From a virus: a DNA stretch of 20,492 nt. Where the stretch lies: IMG/VR virus record IMGVR_UViG_3300050132_000171, positions 1 to 20,492 of that record; one strand, given 5' to 3'. The translations under genes and the position numbers were made by a program. A model generated the notes under the pieces. It was given only the letters and a program-made list of their open reading frames with translations, was not told the DNA's origin and searched no databases. Positions 7,189 through 14,949 of the stretch are shown here, piece after piece; position 1 is the first letter of the stretch; every line of letters begins with the position of its first letter.

Positions 7189-9522
7189 CTATCTCGGCGG
7201 CATCGGTGCTTGAGGCGGTGCCGCTGATGGCATCCCGGCGGACGGTGCCGGTCCCGTAGGCATACCCTGCTGCTGCGTTGGCGGCGGCAGTATTTGTGAC
7301 GACTGGTGCAGCGCGTTCAACGCCTGCCCTGCCGCATCTTCGACTTTTCCGCTGGAAAGCTGCTTCACCAACCCCGTCACGTTCTGGCCAAGCTCTTGAA
7401 GTTGTGCGCCGACATGCGCGTTGAAGGAAGCCTCGGCCTTCTGCACCACGCCCAGCACCTTCGCCTCGAAGTCCAGATGGATCTTTTCGAGACTGACGGC
7501 GCGGTCGCCTTCCTTGTCCTTCAGCGCCATCGCGGCCTGCTGCAGCTTCATGGTCAGGTCTTTGATCTGCATGTCCATTGATTGCAGCAACGCCTGGGTT
7601 TGAGGCGTGATGTCCTTCATGTCCGGGGTCAGCAGGTGCGGCGGAATCGTCTTCGCCAAGCGCGATGCGATCTGCTCGGCTTCCGGCCAATCCTGATTCT
7701 TCGCAATGAGGTCGGCAACCACGGCTGCGGTCTGCGGCAGCGCGCGGACGAACGCCATCATGCTCTCGGCGGCCTCGATGCGCTTGGTGGCGAAGCTCGG
7801 CCCGATCGTCACGGTCACGCCGTATTTGCCCATCGTCGGGTTGAAAATCTTCTGCATCTTGCCGGTCTGCGGGTGCGGCTGCTGGTCGTATGCCTTCTGC
7901 GCGTGCGGGTCGAGTATGACCTGTTCCTCGCCGCCGTCCTCCCGCAAGATCGTCATCATCCGCTTGGTGTCGATCACCTTGGGAATCAGGTCGATGAAAA
8001 TGTCGCCCTGGTGCTTCAGGCTGCGGCACAGGTTGTCCATGTAGTGAAAGCTGCCCATGTCGCTCGTCTGGCGAAGCTCTCGCAGCGCACGGCCGCTCTC
8101 GTCCGTCACGCGCTCCTGCTTGGTGCTGTCGAACCTGATGCCCGTGGTGGCCATCATGTCCTGCGCGGCGCTCTGCTTCAGGCTCTCCCACCCGGCGGCC
8201 GGCATCGACGGGGGTTGGCGCTGCGGCGGCGGCAATGGTTGGCCATTCAGGGACCGCGGCTGGTATTCGAGATAGGGAAACGACTTGGTGTTGGCGGACA
8301 GCCACTTGTCCTCATGGCCCTCGAACTGGCCCTCGGCGCCCACGAACGGGGCTTTCGGCGCCAGGGCAATCGTCTCCATCTCCATCGTCGACGAATAGTT
8401 GTATGACCGCTGGGCGTCCTTGGCGTTGCGGATGATGCCGGACAGCTTCAGCTTTCCCTCGATGTCGATCTCGTTGCCGACAACGCGGATGATCGGTATC
8501 CACTTCCCGGCCCACTTGCGGCGCTCAAGGATCTCAACGGCGGTCAGCTTATACCACATGACGGTCGGGACATCGGCCTCGCGCTCGGCCAGGATTTCCA
8601 GCTTGCCGGATGCAATCGCGGCCTTCACGTCGTCGGATAGATCATCCTTCCATCCGACATGCCCATTGGATAGCTGAACGAGATCCTTGATCTTGTAAGT
8701 AATAACGAAGTATTCAGCAACACGAACACTCTTTTCGTCAATCCAGTTCTTGTATGTATCGCCGGCCGCGCTCTCGGTCCATGACATCGGATCAGCATCG
8801 GGATAGACATCTTCGAACTCGGCGCGCGGAATCAACTCGGTGATGAACGCATACCGCTTGTCGGACGTGTCCGGTTCTTGGCTGGTGGGGTCCGTGTAGA
8901 CCGAGAACGTGTTGCGGATGCGCTTTATCAGCAGGGTTTGATCCATCGATTCCGGCGATTCGTATTCCGTCACCACCCGCCAAAAGCCCCAGCCGATCGA
9001 GGCCGCGCTGTCGAACGCGGTGTCATAGGCGACGTCGGCGTGGCTCTGGCGCTCGAAGAACCGGATCAGGCCGCGATACATCTTCGCAACCTCGGGGTCC
9101 GACTTGTCACCCACCGGGGACACGTTGATCGTCGGCCGGTTGTTCCGCTGCTCGTTCACCACCTGATTGACGAAGGTGGGGATCTTGTTGATCGTCATGC
9201 AGGGCCGCATGTCGTTGTTGCGCTGCGCGGCGATCGACGCCGGCCACTGGTCGCCGGCCTTGAACTTCAGGTCTTCCAGCCCGGCGACGCGATTGTCGCT
9301 CTCGGCCGAGGCGCATGTGTCGAAGTGCTTGCGGGCTTTTGCCAGGATTTTCTGGTCCTCAGCGTCGTCCTCGTCGGTGCCGAGCATCAGATCCTTGGCG
9401 TCGTCCTTGCTGCCCTTGCCGCCCTTGTCCTTCACCATGACGGGGATGCGGTTCATGCCGGCCGTCACCTTGGGCATCCCAATCTTGCCGTTGTCTCTCG
9501 GCTTCCGCGGGTCTTGTGCCAT
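7189..9522 (-). CDS. Portal protein, P22-like
   Basis: A 777-residue protein, close to P22 gp1 (725). Hallmarks are GDQWPASIAAQRNNDMRPCM followed by TINKIPTFVNQVVNEQRNNR (about 90-129), the WGFWRVVTEYE segment near 178, and VYTDPTSQEPDTSDKRYAFI near 208-227. Residues about 600-720 are helical and contain a likely coiled coil, as in the P22 portal barrel; the tail is rich in Pro, Gln, Met and Ala. The portal forms the dodecameric ring through which DNA is packaged. The ATG is in a TGATG overlap with the stop of the upstream gene, and the TAG stop is fused to the scaffold ribosome-binding site. The DNA at about 8640-8770 looks more A/T-rich than its surroundings. Confidence 0.93.
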   Translation of the reverse strand: MAQDPRKPRDNGKIGMPKVTAGMNRIPVMVKDKGGKGSKDDAKDLMLGTDEDDAEDQKILAKARKHFDTCASAESDNRVAGLEDLKFKAGDQWPASIAAQRNNDMRPCMTINKIPTFVNQVVNEQRNNRPTINVSPVGDKSDPEVAKMYRGLIRFFERQSHADVAYDTAFDSAASIGWGFWRVVTEYESPESMDQTLLIKRIRNTFSVYTDPTSQEPDTSDKRYAFITELIPRAEFEDVYPDADPMSWTESAAGDTYKNWIDEKSVRVAEYFVITYKIKDLVQLSNGHVGWKDDLSDDVKAAIASGKLEILAEREADVPTVMWYKLTAVEILERRKWAGKWIPIIRVVGNEIDIEGKLKLSGIIRNAKDAQRSYNYSSTMEMETIALAPKAPFVGAEGQFEGHEDKWLSANTKSFPYLEYQPRSLNGQPLPPPQRQPPSMPAAGWESLKQSAAQDMMATTGIRFDSTKQERVTDESGRALRELRQTSDMGSFHYMDNLCRSLKHQGDIFIDLIPKVIDTKRMMTILREDGGEEQVILDPHAQKAYDQQPHPQTGKMQKIFNPTMGKYGVTVTIGPSFATKRIEAAESMMAFVRALPQTAAVVADLIAKNQDWPEAEQIASRLAKTIPPHLLTPDMKDITPQTQALLQSMDMQIKDLTMKLQQAAMALKDKEGDRAVSLEKIHLDFEAKVLGVVQKAEASFNAHVGAQLQELGQNVTGLVKQLSSGKVEDAAGQALNALHQSSQILPPPTQQQGMPTGPAPSAGMPSAAPPQAPMPPR

Positions 9523-10001
9523 CAGGCGGCCTCGATCTTGTCGATCACGACATCCAAGCGCAACACCGGAACAGGGTCAGCATATCCGATGATTGATTCC
9601 GCCTCCCAAATGGGAGGGAACGTCCATCCAACAACGGTCCGAACCGAAATGTTGTCCAGCATTTCGCGGCCGGCTTGGCATCCCATCGGTAGTTCGAGCG
9701 GGTAAAACGCGCAACCTTTCGGCACAACCGCTGCCAGCCGGCTCGCCAATGGAGCCAAAATCCGATCGCTGAAATCTTCAAATGTTGATACGCAATCGGC
9801 ATACGTCAATTGAGTATCGGCGGAAAATTGAGAAATCCCAGGTTCGATCTTCACGAATTTATTTCGGAATGGAACTTCGCCTTTCCCAAATTCCGCAACG
9901 AATAGCCGGCAGGCTTCACGTGCAACCCCACTGAAATTCTTTATAATTTCGGGGTTTTTGTTGCCGCCAGGAGTTTGCATGTCTCTATTCCCTTGAATCA
10001 T
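9522..10001 (-). CDS. Unknown protein, A/T-rich gene upstream of portal
   Basis: A 159-residue protein that I do not recognise. It opens MIQGNRDMQTPGGNKNPEII and contains a helical ACRLFVAEFGKGEVPF segment and a YADCVSTFEDFSDRILAPLA segment; the C-terminus is beta-like (VPVLRLDVVIDKIEAA). No signal peptide. An alternative start is the second Met at residue 8. The start overlaps the previous stop by ATGA and the stop overlaps the portal ATG by TGATG, so it is embedded in the operon. Codon use has more A/T-ending codons than in its neighbours, hinting at separate acquisition. Confidence 0.7.
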   Translation of the reverse strand: MIQGNRDMQTPGGNKNPEIIKNFSGVAREACRLFVAEFGKGEVPFRNKFVKIEPGISQFSADTQLTYADCVSTFEDFSDRILAPLASRLAAVVPKGCAFYPLELPMGCQAGREMLDNISVRTVVGWTFPPIWEAESIIGYADPVPVLRLDVVIDKIEAA

Positions 10002-10270
10002 GAAGCCCGCTCAAGCTCGCGGGCGGACTCGGCAACCATGTTATCCCACACGTCGGGGTCGACCTTCACTTCGCCCGGTTCGCCGCCGGCGTCCAGTGCG
10101 TCCGCCAGGGCGTCCAGCGCCGCGTTGCGCTTCGCCCGGTAGCTGCGCCGCGGGCCATCGTCAACAATGAGCATGAACAGTTCGTGCCCATGCTCATTGC
10201 CGACGGAGATCCGCACCACATCGCAATCGTGGAATGGGCTGTAGCTTCGCAGGGCTTGGTAGCCGCTCAT
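9998..10270 (-). CDS. Unknown small acidic protein (90 residues)
   Basis: The start is ATG at 10270, which overlaps the upstream TGA (ATGA), rather than a further-upstream in-frame codon that would lie inside the previous gene. The product begins MSGYQALRSYSPFHDCDVVR, continues as beta strands (ISVGNEHGHELFMLIVDDG) and ends with Ala-rich helices and an acidic segment (EVKVDPDVWDNMVAESAREL). No recognised domain. The strict overlap on both sides supports translation. Confidence 0.65.
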   Translation of the reverse strand: MSGYQALRSYSPFHDCDVVRISVGNEHGHELFMLIVDDGPRRSYRAKRNAALDALADALDAGGEPGEVKVDPDVWDNMVAESARELERAS

Positions 10271-10500
10271 TTGCCGTCTGAGAAGTCGCTGCCAAGCAGA
10301 AGGGCGAGGCCGGCCTTCACGCATGGCTTGGTCCAGATATCCATCTTCATCGTGATAAAGCGGCCAAGGCGAGGGGAAACCAAGACGATCATCTCGTCGC
10401 CTTCGAAAACACCCCGGCGCACATCAATCGTGCGTGGCACGGTCAAAAATGCGTCGGGGGTATCCACTGCCGAAGCCAGGGGCAGGTCAGAAGGGAGCAT
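10267..10500 (-). CDS. Unknown small protein (77 residues; alternative GTG start at 10515)
   Basis: The preferred ATG at 10500 overlaps the preceding TGA (TGATG); a GTG at 10515 in the same frame would add five residues. The product is a mixed beta protein with FLTVPRTIDVRRGVFEGDEM and IVLVSPRLGRFITMKMDIW segments, followed by KAGLALLLGSDF. A PRT..VRRGVF.GD pattern suggests a small beta-barrel fold, but I cannot assign a family. It is followed by the 90-residue gene by ATGA overlap. Confidence 0.65.
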   Translation of the reverse strand: MLPSDLPLASAVDTPDAFLTVPRTIDVRRGVFEGDEMIVLVSPRLGRFITMKMDIWTKPCVKAGLALLLGSDFSDGK

Positions 10501-10715
10501 CAGGATTTGCCCCACTGCCCCGGTGCCCGGGTGTTGTTCGTCTCGGGGATCGGCTTGTTGATCCCGTCCGTCGCGCCCGGCTTCATCGTCGGCTTGCCGC
10601 TGGACGCTGGCGAACTTTTCTCAATGGGGGGAACGGCCGGCCGGCGAAACACCGTCTCGCCGTAATCCGGCCCCTTGCCATTGTTGGGGTGCGGGCTGTT
10701 TTTCATGTCGCCCAT
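10500..10715 (-). CDS. Small Pro/Lys/Asn-rich protein (71 residues)
   Basis: Begins MGDMKNSPHPNNGKGPDYGE and ends NNTRAPGQWGKS. It is low in hydrophobic residues and probably unstructured alone, with many Pro, Lys, Gly, Ser and Asn. The GGGAAG ribosome-binding site is at the end of the upstream 43-residue gene, whose stop lies one base before this ATG. Unknown function; one of a series of small proteins between terminase and portal. Confidence 0.65.
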   Translation of the reverse strand: MGDMKNSPHPNNGKGPDYGETVFRRPAVPPIEKSSPASSGKPTMKPGATDGINKPIPETNNTRAPGQWGKS

Positions 10716-10716
10716 G

Positions 10717-10848
10717 TCACTTCCCTTTCTTGGGCTTGTGGACGTGCGGCATTGCCTTCGCCTCCTTGCCGGCCTTCGCCCCGGCCATGCCCTTCATCGG
10801 CGGCATCGGCTTCATGGCGTTGGTGGGCTTGCTGTTCTTCGCAACCAT
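10717..10848 (-). CDS. Very small Met/Lys/Pro-rich protein (43 residues)
   Basis: A 44-codon frame with an AGGA ribosome-binding site 8 bases before ATG 10848. The product starts MVAKNSKPTNAMKPMPPMKG and ends PHVHKPKKGK; Lys, Met, Pro, Ala and Gly make up most of it and it contains no acidic residue except one Glu. The other frame across this DNA gives an Arg/Gly/Glu-rich shadow. A basic, Met-rich miniprotein is plausible as a nucleic-acid or capsid-interior binding peptide, but that is speculation. Confidence 0.6.
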   Translation of the reverse strand: MVAKNSKPTNAMKPMPPMKGMAGAKAGKEAKAMPHVHKPKKGK

Positions 10849-10850
10849 GG

Positions 10851-10994
10851 TCATTTTCCTTTGGGCTTAGGGCGGGATTTCCCCGCAGTGTGGAGCGCGA
10901 TCGCAACGGCCTGTTTCTGCGGTTTGCCGGCCGCCATCTCCGTCTTCACGTTGGCGGAAATTACCTTGCTCGATGAACCTTTCTTCAGCGGCAT
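10851..10994 (-). CDS. Small basic conserved-type phage protein (47 residues)
   Basis: Start at ATG 10994, with a GGGAG ribosome-binding site 9 bases upstream; a longer reading to 11117 lies across the upstream gene in another frame. The product begins [20 protein letters not shown] and continues [20 protein letters not shown] with a Lys/Pro tail. This Lys-Gly-Ser ... [13 protein letters not shown] pattern recurs in very small proteins of many tailed phages and resembles the short DUF6496-type domain; function is not known. Stop is 2 bases before the next ATG. Confidence 0.75.
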   Translation of the reverse strand: MPLKKGSSSKVISANVKTEMAAGKPQKQAVAIALHTAGKSRPKPKGK

Positions 10995-10995
10995 G

Positions 10996-11202
10996 TCAAG
11001 AATCTCCCGCACACGGGACAACCTTGCGGACTTCCGTGAGCATTGGCTTGGACAGCCAGGACATCGGGTCCGGCCCTCCCTGCCTCGGGGCGTCCTTGGC
11101 AAGCAACGCCAGTTCAACGCTGTCGCACACCGCCATCATCGCATAGACGGTCGGCTGGTCGGCTTCAGGGATGCGTTTCAGAAATTCCATGCGTGGTGTC
11201 AT
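10996..11202 (-). CDS. Unknown small protein (68 residues)
   Basis: Begins [20 protein letters not shown], continues with a predicted helix ([20 protein letters not shown]) and ends [17 protein letters not shown]. It carries an AGGAGAGGG ribosome-binding site in which the TAG stop of the upstream gene is the first triplet. No recognised domain. Its two cysteines are well separated and do not form a clear metal site. Confidence 0.65.
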   Translation of the reverse strand: MTPRMEFLKRIPEADQPTVYAMMAVCDSVELALLAKDAPRQGGPDPMSWLSKPMLTEVRKVVPCAGDS

Positions 11203-11211
11203 CGCCCTCTC

Positions 11212-11508
11212 CTATGCCGCAGGATTATCCTTCAGGAACTCATTGATCTGATCCGCAACTGCCTTTGGCACGCCGGCGTCTTGGTCAAAATAAATATCGA
11301 ATCCCTCGCATGTGCCGAGAAATCCCGGGATGTCATCCTTGGCGCTTGGGATATGGTCATTGCCGTGCGTGGCGGTCCAAGCGGCTGCGAATGGCCACGC
11401 TTCAACCGGCATCAAGTGTAGTTCCTCCGGCTTTTTCTGATTGGCCGATTTAATCCCGTGGCGTTTGCAAAAGTCTTCCGCTTCTTGAGTCAGTTTATTT
11501 TCGGACAT
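11212..11508 (-). CDS. Unknown acidic protein directly after large terminase (98 residues)
   Basis: Begins MSENKLTQEAEDFCKRHGIK. It has a central PVEAWPFAAAWTATHG segment and an acidic GFDIYFDQDAGVPKAVADQI segment. It has one of the best ribosome-binding sites in the window (TAGGAGG, 5 bases before ATG), and the TAG is the terminase stop codon. The gene has more A/T-ending codons than the terminase exteins. No recognised domain. Confidence 0.7.
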   Translation of the reverse strand: MSENKLTQEAEDFCKRHGIKSANQKKPEELHLMPVEAWPFAAAWTATHGNDHIPSAKDDIPGFLGTCEGFDIYFDQDAGVPKAVADQINEFLKDNPAA

Positions 11509-11517
11509 GATTACCTC

Positions 11518-14220
11518 CTATGTTCCCAGCCATCCAAGCTGCCCGCCCGTCGGCCCACCGGAACGGGAATTTTCCTTGAAGCGCGTCCGCCGCTGCCGCA
11601 CCGGCTCGGCAAAGGTCAGCGCAACGGAGTCCCACTCGTCAGGGGACCGGATGCCGCGCGCCACCATCTTCTCTTTCGGCTCAAGCAAAAGCTGCTGCGC
11701 CATGTTGTAGGTGTAGCTCGGCCCGCACGCATCGGACTGCAGGCTGTCGAGGTCGGGAATGTCGGCGCCGCCAACCTGTGTCAGCCAGTCCCGTGAGCGG
11801 GACCACATCTCGGCCCGCCGGTTGGCAGCGCCCGGCACCTTCGTTCCGTCCTGCAGGATCACCACCGGGTCTTGCGGGCTGCCGCCGAAGTTCACGCCCA
11901 CCACCACGCTGCAATACGGCTCGCCCCAGGACTGCAGAATGTCGAACGTCCCAGCGCCAACGCCGCCGAGGTCGATGAACACCCGATCGGGATCGTCCGC
12001 GTCGATCACCTGCCTGAGCCAGTTGGCGCCCTCAATCGTCCCCACCTTCAGCTTGCTCTCAACCTTCTCAACCTTGCGGCCACGCCGCCACGCCAGGGAA
12101 AACCGATCCTTGCCCATGCGCGCTGGATCCGCGCCGATCACCAGGGGGCCAATCCCCTCGCATGTCGCCTTGCGCGCCCACACCACACTTTCCGGCGTGA
12201 TAAAGCTCTCATGGCCGGAAAACTGGAACATCTCTTGCGCCGTCGCCGGGTATTCCTGCCGGAATAAATTCGGGTCTTTCAACTCCGCAACCTTCGCCCG
12301 GCGCCAAACCATCTGCCGCATCGTCAGCCGGTGCATCCCGGCATATTCCCGTTCCTCGGTATCCAGCACGAAATCCAGCGGCACATCCCGCGAATATTCC
12401 GGCGTCATGAACCAGGGGATGAAAATCGCGATGTAATCGCCCTCGCTCGCCTCGGCCTGCTGCCAACGCTCATGGAACTCGCCACCAACGCCAGCGCCCG
12501 TCGACTCAAGGATGATCTCGGTATCCGGCAAATCCGGCACTGCCTGCACCACGCCGCCAAAGTGCGCCGCCGCATTCGCCCAGAACGCGACTTCGGAATT
12601 ATGGGAGGCTGCATGGATGGTGGTGTAGGAATGATCGGGATGGTCGACTTCGAAATCCATCACTTCGACATCGCCAATCTCTTCCGTGGACACAACCGGA
12701 ACCCAGGCGTAACCGCCTGATATCTTGATATCTCCATACCCCTTTCGCTTGCGTGGGGGCATCTGCCATCCCATTTCGGCACAGAGAACATCAACGCCAG
12801 CGCCACACAGTCTCAAAATCCATTGCTCGCGCTCATTGCGTCCATGCCTGATAGCGGCTTTTTGGTGATAGATGCCGGCCCATCCATAGCCGGATGCCGC
12901 CAGCGCATCTCTCATGCCGATCGTGATCGCTGACCGGATGCTTGGAGCCGAGATCCGACGATTACCAGAGGCTTTGCTGCTGTGACCGTCGCCGGCAAGA
13001 TATCCATGAATCAGACCTCGGACAAAATCGACGCCACACTCACGCCATTCGGCGGGCAGGCGCTTCTCATCAAGGCAACCGCACTGAACCAGCACAAACG
13101 CGGCAAACGATTTGCTGGAAATGACGATATTGACCGTCTTGCTATCGCTGCGAGGTTCAACATGGGGAGGGGTGCGAAACAGACCTGACAGCGGCTTCAG
13201 CCACTCAATCGTCCGGTCGACCTCGCGCTCATGAACCGTGAATGTCACGCCAGACAGAACGCCCGATTTCCACTGACGCTTGATGCTTCCTTCTGCCAGA
13301 TATAGGCCGAGGACACGGCCTATATCATAATTTGGGGAGACATGATCTGGTCCGGTTTGTCGTGTTCCGCCGCCTTGAGGTCGTGCGATATCAGGAACGC
13401 GGAACTTCCACTCAATTCCAGAATCGGAAATCGTTGATACTGGGTAGCCCAATACATCGCCGGGGAGAAATTCTCCAAGATTGCGCCATCCTTGCGGACT
13501 CCAAAAGCGGTGAATGTCAGTTCCAATCAAAGGGAATGCTCTGACATTCTTCAGAACAACGCGGCGGGCGGCTTTCATCTGGCGGCTGATGAAGCTGATC
13601 TTTGCGATCGCGCCTGTGTGGGTGCGGACCAAATCACCAACTCGATGCGCGCCCATTGGAACAAGAGATCCCGTCAGGGGATGAACAATCGGAGTGTCGG
13701 GAGATAGGCATCCATGCAGCCGTTGGATCGTGCGGGACCGGCCGATCGCCTTGGTGCCCGCGGTTCCAACCGCATACCCGCTGTCGAGCTTGTCGAAATA
13801 TAATTCCTTCGCGTTCGACTTCGCCGTCGACACCCGCAGCGGGTTATGTTTGTGAAACCGCTCCACCATCCCAAACAGGTTGTCCGTCGCCGGCTGCTCA
13901 TGCGTCAGGATGAACGTGTTCACGCCGCGCCGCGTCGACGTGGCGTGGTAGAACCTGCCGCCAATGTAGGTGCTGCCGCCGGACTGCCGGCCTTTGCCCA
14001 GGATCGCACGAACCCTGCCAGTCCGCGCCTTCTGTTCCTCCAATCGGCCATGCAGGTAGGCTTGCGCCAGATTGAAATCAAACGGCACAATCGTGCCAGC
14101 CTTCGTCTTGATCTTCAGGCATTGCGCGGCGAACAGCGGGTAATTCCCCAACAGCCGCCGCATCGAAGCATCACGCGCTTTCTGTGTGTCAGCGTCCTCC
14201 GTGAAAAACGAAGCACTCAT
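11518..14220 (-). CDS. Large terminase subunit (TerL) interrupted by an in-frame intein
   Basis: A 900-residue frame; removing the intein (171-541) leaves 529 residues, close to P22 gp2 (499). The N-extein has the Walker A-type loop GKGRQSGGST (75-84) and a THEQPATDNLF segment. The C-extein resumes at SEVAFWANA, where Glu543 is the expected catalytic carboxylate of Walker B, then ESTGAGVGGEF (572-582), the coupling motif. The C-terminal nuclease shows acidic residues at GADPAR (Asp697), FIDLGG (Asp750) and EWDSVALTF (Asp864). The protein drives ATP-dependent packaging and cuts the concatemer. Its ATG overlaps the previous stop (ATGA), and its stop TAG is part of the next ribosome-binding site. 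Confidence 0.95.
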   Translation of the reverse strand: MSASFFTEDADTQKARDASMRRLLGNYPLFAAQCLKIKTKAGTIVPFDFNLAQAYLHGRLEEQKARTGRVRAILGKGRQSGGSTYIGGRFYHATSTRRGVNTFILTHEQPATDNLFGMVERFHKHNPLRVSTAKSNAKELYFDKLDSGYAVGTAGTKAIGRSRTIQRLHGCLSPDTPIVHPLTGSLVPMGAHRVGDLVRTHTGAIAKISFISRQMKAARRVVLKNVRAFPLIGTDIHRFWSPQGWRNLGEFLPGDVLGYPVSTISDSGIEWKFRVPDIARPQGGGTRQTGPDHVSPNYDIGRVLGLYLAEGSIKRQWKSGVLSGVTFTVHEREVDRTIEWLKPLSGLFRTPPHVEPRSDSKTVNIVISSKSFAAFVLVQCGCLDEKRLPAEWRECGVDFVRGLIHGYLAGDGHSSKASGNRRISAPSIRSAITIGMRDALAASGYGWAGIYHQKAAIRHGRNEREQWILRLCGAGVDVLCAEMGWQMPPRKRKGYGDIKISGGYAWVPVVSTEEIGDVEVMDFEVDHPDHSYTTIHAASHNSEVAFWANAAAHFGGVVQAVPDLPDTEIILESTGAGVGGEFHERWQQAEASEGDYIAIFIPWFMTPEYSRDVPLDFVLDTEEREYAGMHRLTMRQMVWRRAKVAELKDPNLFRQEYPATAQEMFQFSGHESFITPESVVWARKATCEGIGPLVIGADPARMGKDRFSLAWRRGRKVEKVESKLKVGTIEGANWLRQVIDADDPDRVFIDLGGVGAGTFDILQSWGEPYCSVVVGVNFGGSPQDPVVILQDGTKVPGAANRRAEMWSRSRDWLTQVGGADIPDLDSLQSDACGPSYTYNMAQQLLLEPKEKMVARGIRSPDEWDSVALTFAEPVRQRRTRFKENSRSGGPTGGQLGWLGT
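12598..13710 (-). mobile_element. Intein with LAGLIDADG-type homing endonuclease in TerL
   Basis: A 371-residue segment within TerL. It starts with Cys171 (CLSPDTPIV, splicing block A) and contains block B with the T-x-x-H motif (GTDIH, Thr234-His237). It ends with a DFEVDHPDHSYTT block F and a His540-Asn541 pair (HAASHN, block G), followed by extein Ser542 as the +1 nucleophile. Between them lie two LAGLIDADG-like motifs, VLGLYLAEG (303-311) and GLIHGYLAGDG (402-412), each with an acidic residue, so the endonuclease looks potentially active. It should excise itself post-translationally and join HG to SEVAFW. The DNA looks more A/T-rich than the exteins, consistent with later arrival. Confidence 0.93.
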
Positions 14221-14588
14221 GACGCTGCATCCGGCTCATCGCCCGTCACATAACCCAGCTTCCGCATCACGCGATCCTCGGCCTTCACCGCAGCGCCCAT
14301 CGCCTCGATCTCGGAAGCAGCAACCCGGAAAAGCCGGGCCAGCGGCAGGTTAGGATCTTCGGTATCCCAACCAAGGCTGAATGACGGACGCCAGGGTTCT
14401 TTGTCGTCGCGCCAGAAAAATATGCCGATGAAGGCCGATGGACGCTCGGGATCCTGAAGCACGCGAGAAATCAATTCTCGCGCTCGGGCGATAATCTTTC
14501 CGTGCGACGCGGGAAGCAGAACGCGCACATCGGCGCCGCCGTTCTTCATGGTGACACGGCCGATGCGGACGCGGGCGATCCCGCTCAC
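14217..14588 (-). CDS. Unknown protein between terminase genes (123 residues)
   Basis: Begins MSGIARVRIGRVTMKNGGAD and continues with VRVLLPASHGKIIARARELI, then a beta region with aromatic residues (AFIGIFFWRDDKEPWRPSFS) and a helical C-terminal half (ARLFRVAASEIEAMGAAVKA). Overlaps both neighbours by ATGA. I do not recognise a family. Its position between the small-terminase candidate and TerL leaves open an auxiliary packaging role, which is only inference. Confidence 0.7.
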   Translation of the reverse strand: MSGIARVRIGRVTMKNGGADVRVLLPASHGKIIARARELISRVLQDPERPSAFIGIFFWRDDKEPWRPSFSLGWDTEDPNLPLARLFRVAASEIEAMGAAVKAEDRVMRKLGYVTGDEPDAAS

Positions 14589-14908
14589 AGCCGCGAAATC
14601 CGATCCAGCATCTCCTCCAAACCCTCGTCCGCAGAATGCTCCATCGGCTGAGAAGCCTTCCCATACGCACGGTCCAGCAATTCCTTCAGCGCCGTCACCT
14701 GCGCGTTCTCGCTCCGCGCCGCCTCATACGCCGGTCGACCCGTCAATTTCACACGGCCGCCCTCGCGGTCCAGCAAACCACCCAACCGCGCCAGACGCTC
14801 AAGCGCATCAGGCCCATACACACCAGCAAGGGCGCGAACTTCTGCGGAGGTCGCCTTCGCTCCACCACCACCCGCAGCAGCTTTCGTCTTCGTCGCGCCC
14901 TTGCTCAT
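14585..14908 (-). CDS. Possible small terminase subunit or terminase-adjacent protein (107 residues)
   Basis: The N-terminus is Lys/Ala/Gly-rich (MSKGATKTKAAAGGGGAKAT). A helical region includes GPDALERLARLGGLL, and the C-terminal half has AARSENAQVTALKELLDRAYGKASQPMEH in order, the pattern of a helical domain often found just upstream of large terminases. P22-type small terminases are larger (about 160 residues), so this is either a short small-terminase or a different DNA-binding adaptor. The gene lies two genes before TerL and overlaps the next by ATGA. The ribosome-binding site is weak. Confidence 0.6.
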   Translation of the reverse strand: MSKGATKTKAAAGGGGAKATSAEVRALAGVYGPDALERLARLGGLLDREGGRVKLTGRPAYEAARSENAQVTALKELLDRAYGKASQPMEHSADEGLEEMLDRISRL

Positions 14909-14949
14909 GTCATCACCACTTTCGAATAATCATCCAGGTCAGCAAGCCG

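Noticed and set aside
6992-8305. A 437-codon minus-strand frame overlapping portal
   Set aside because: Same strand, different frame from the well-supported portal and scaffold genes; Arg/Gly/Asp/His-rich shadow composition.
11518-14220. Treating the 900-residue TerL frame as a fusion with a second functional gene
   Set aside because: The extra 371 residues begin with Cys and end with His-Asn before Ser, and contain both splicing and LAGLIDADG-like blocks, so an intein explains the length better than a domain fusion.
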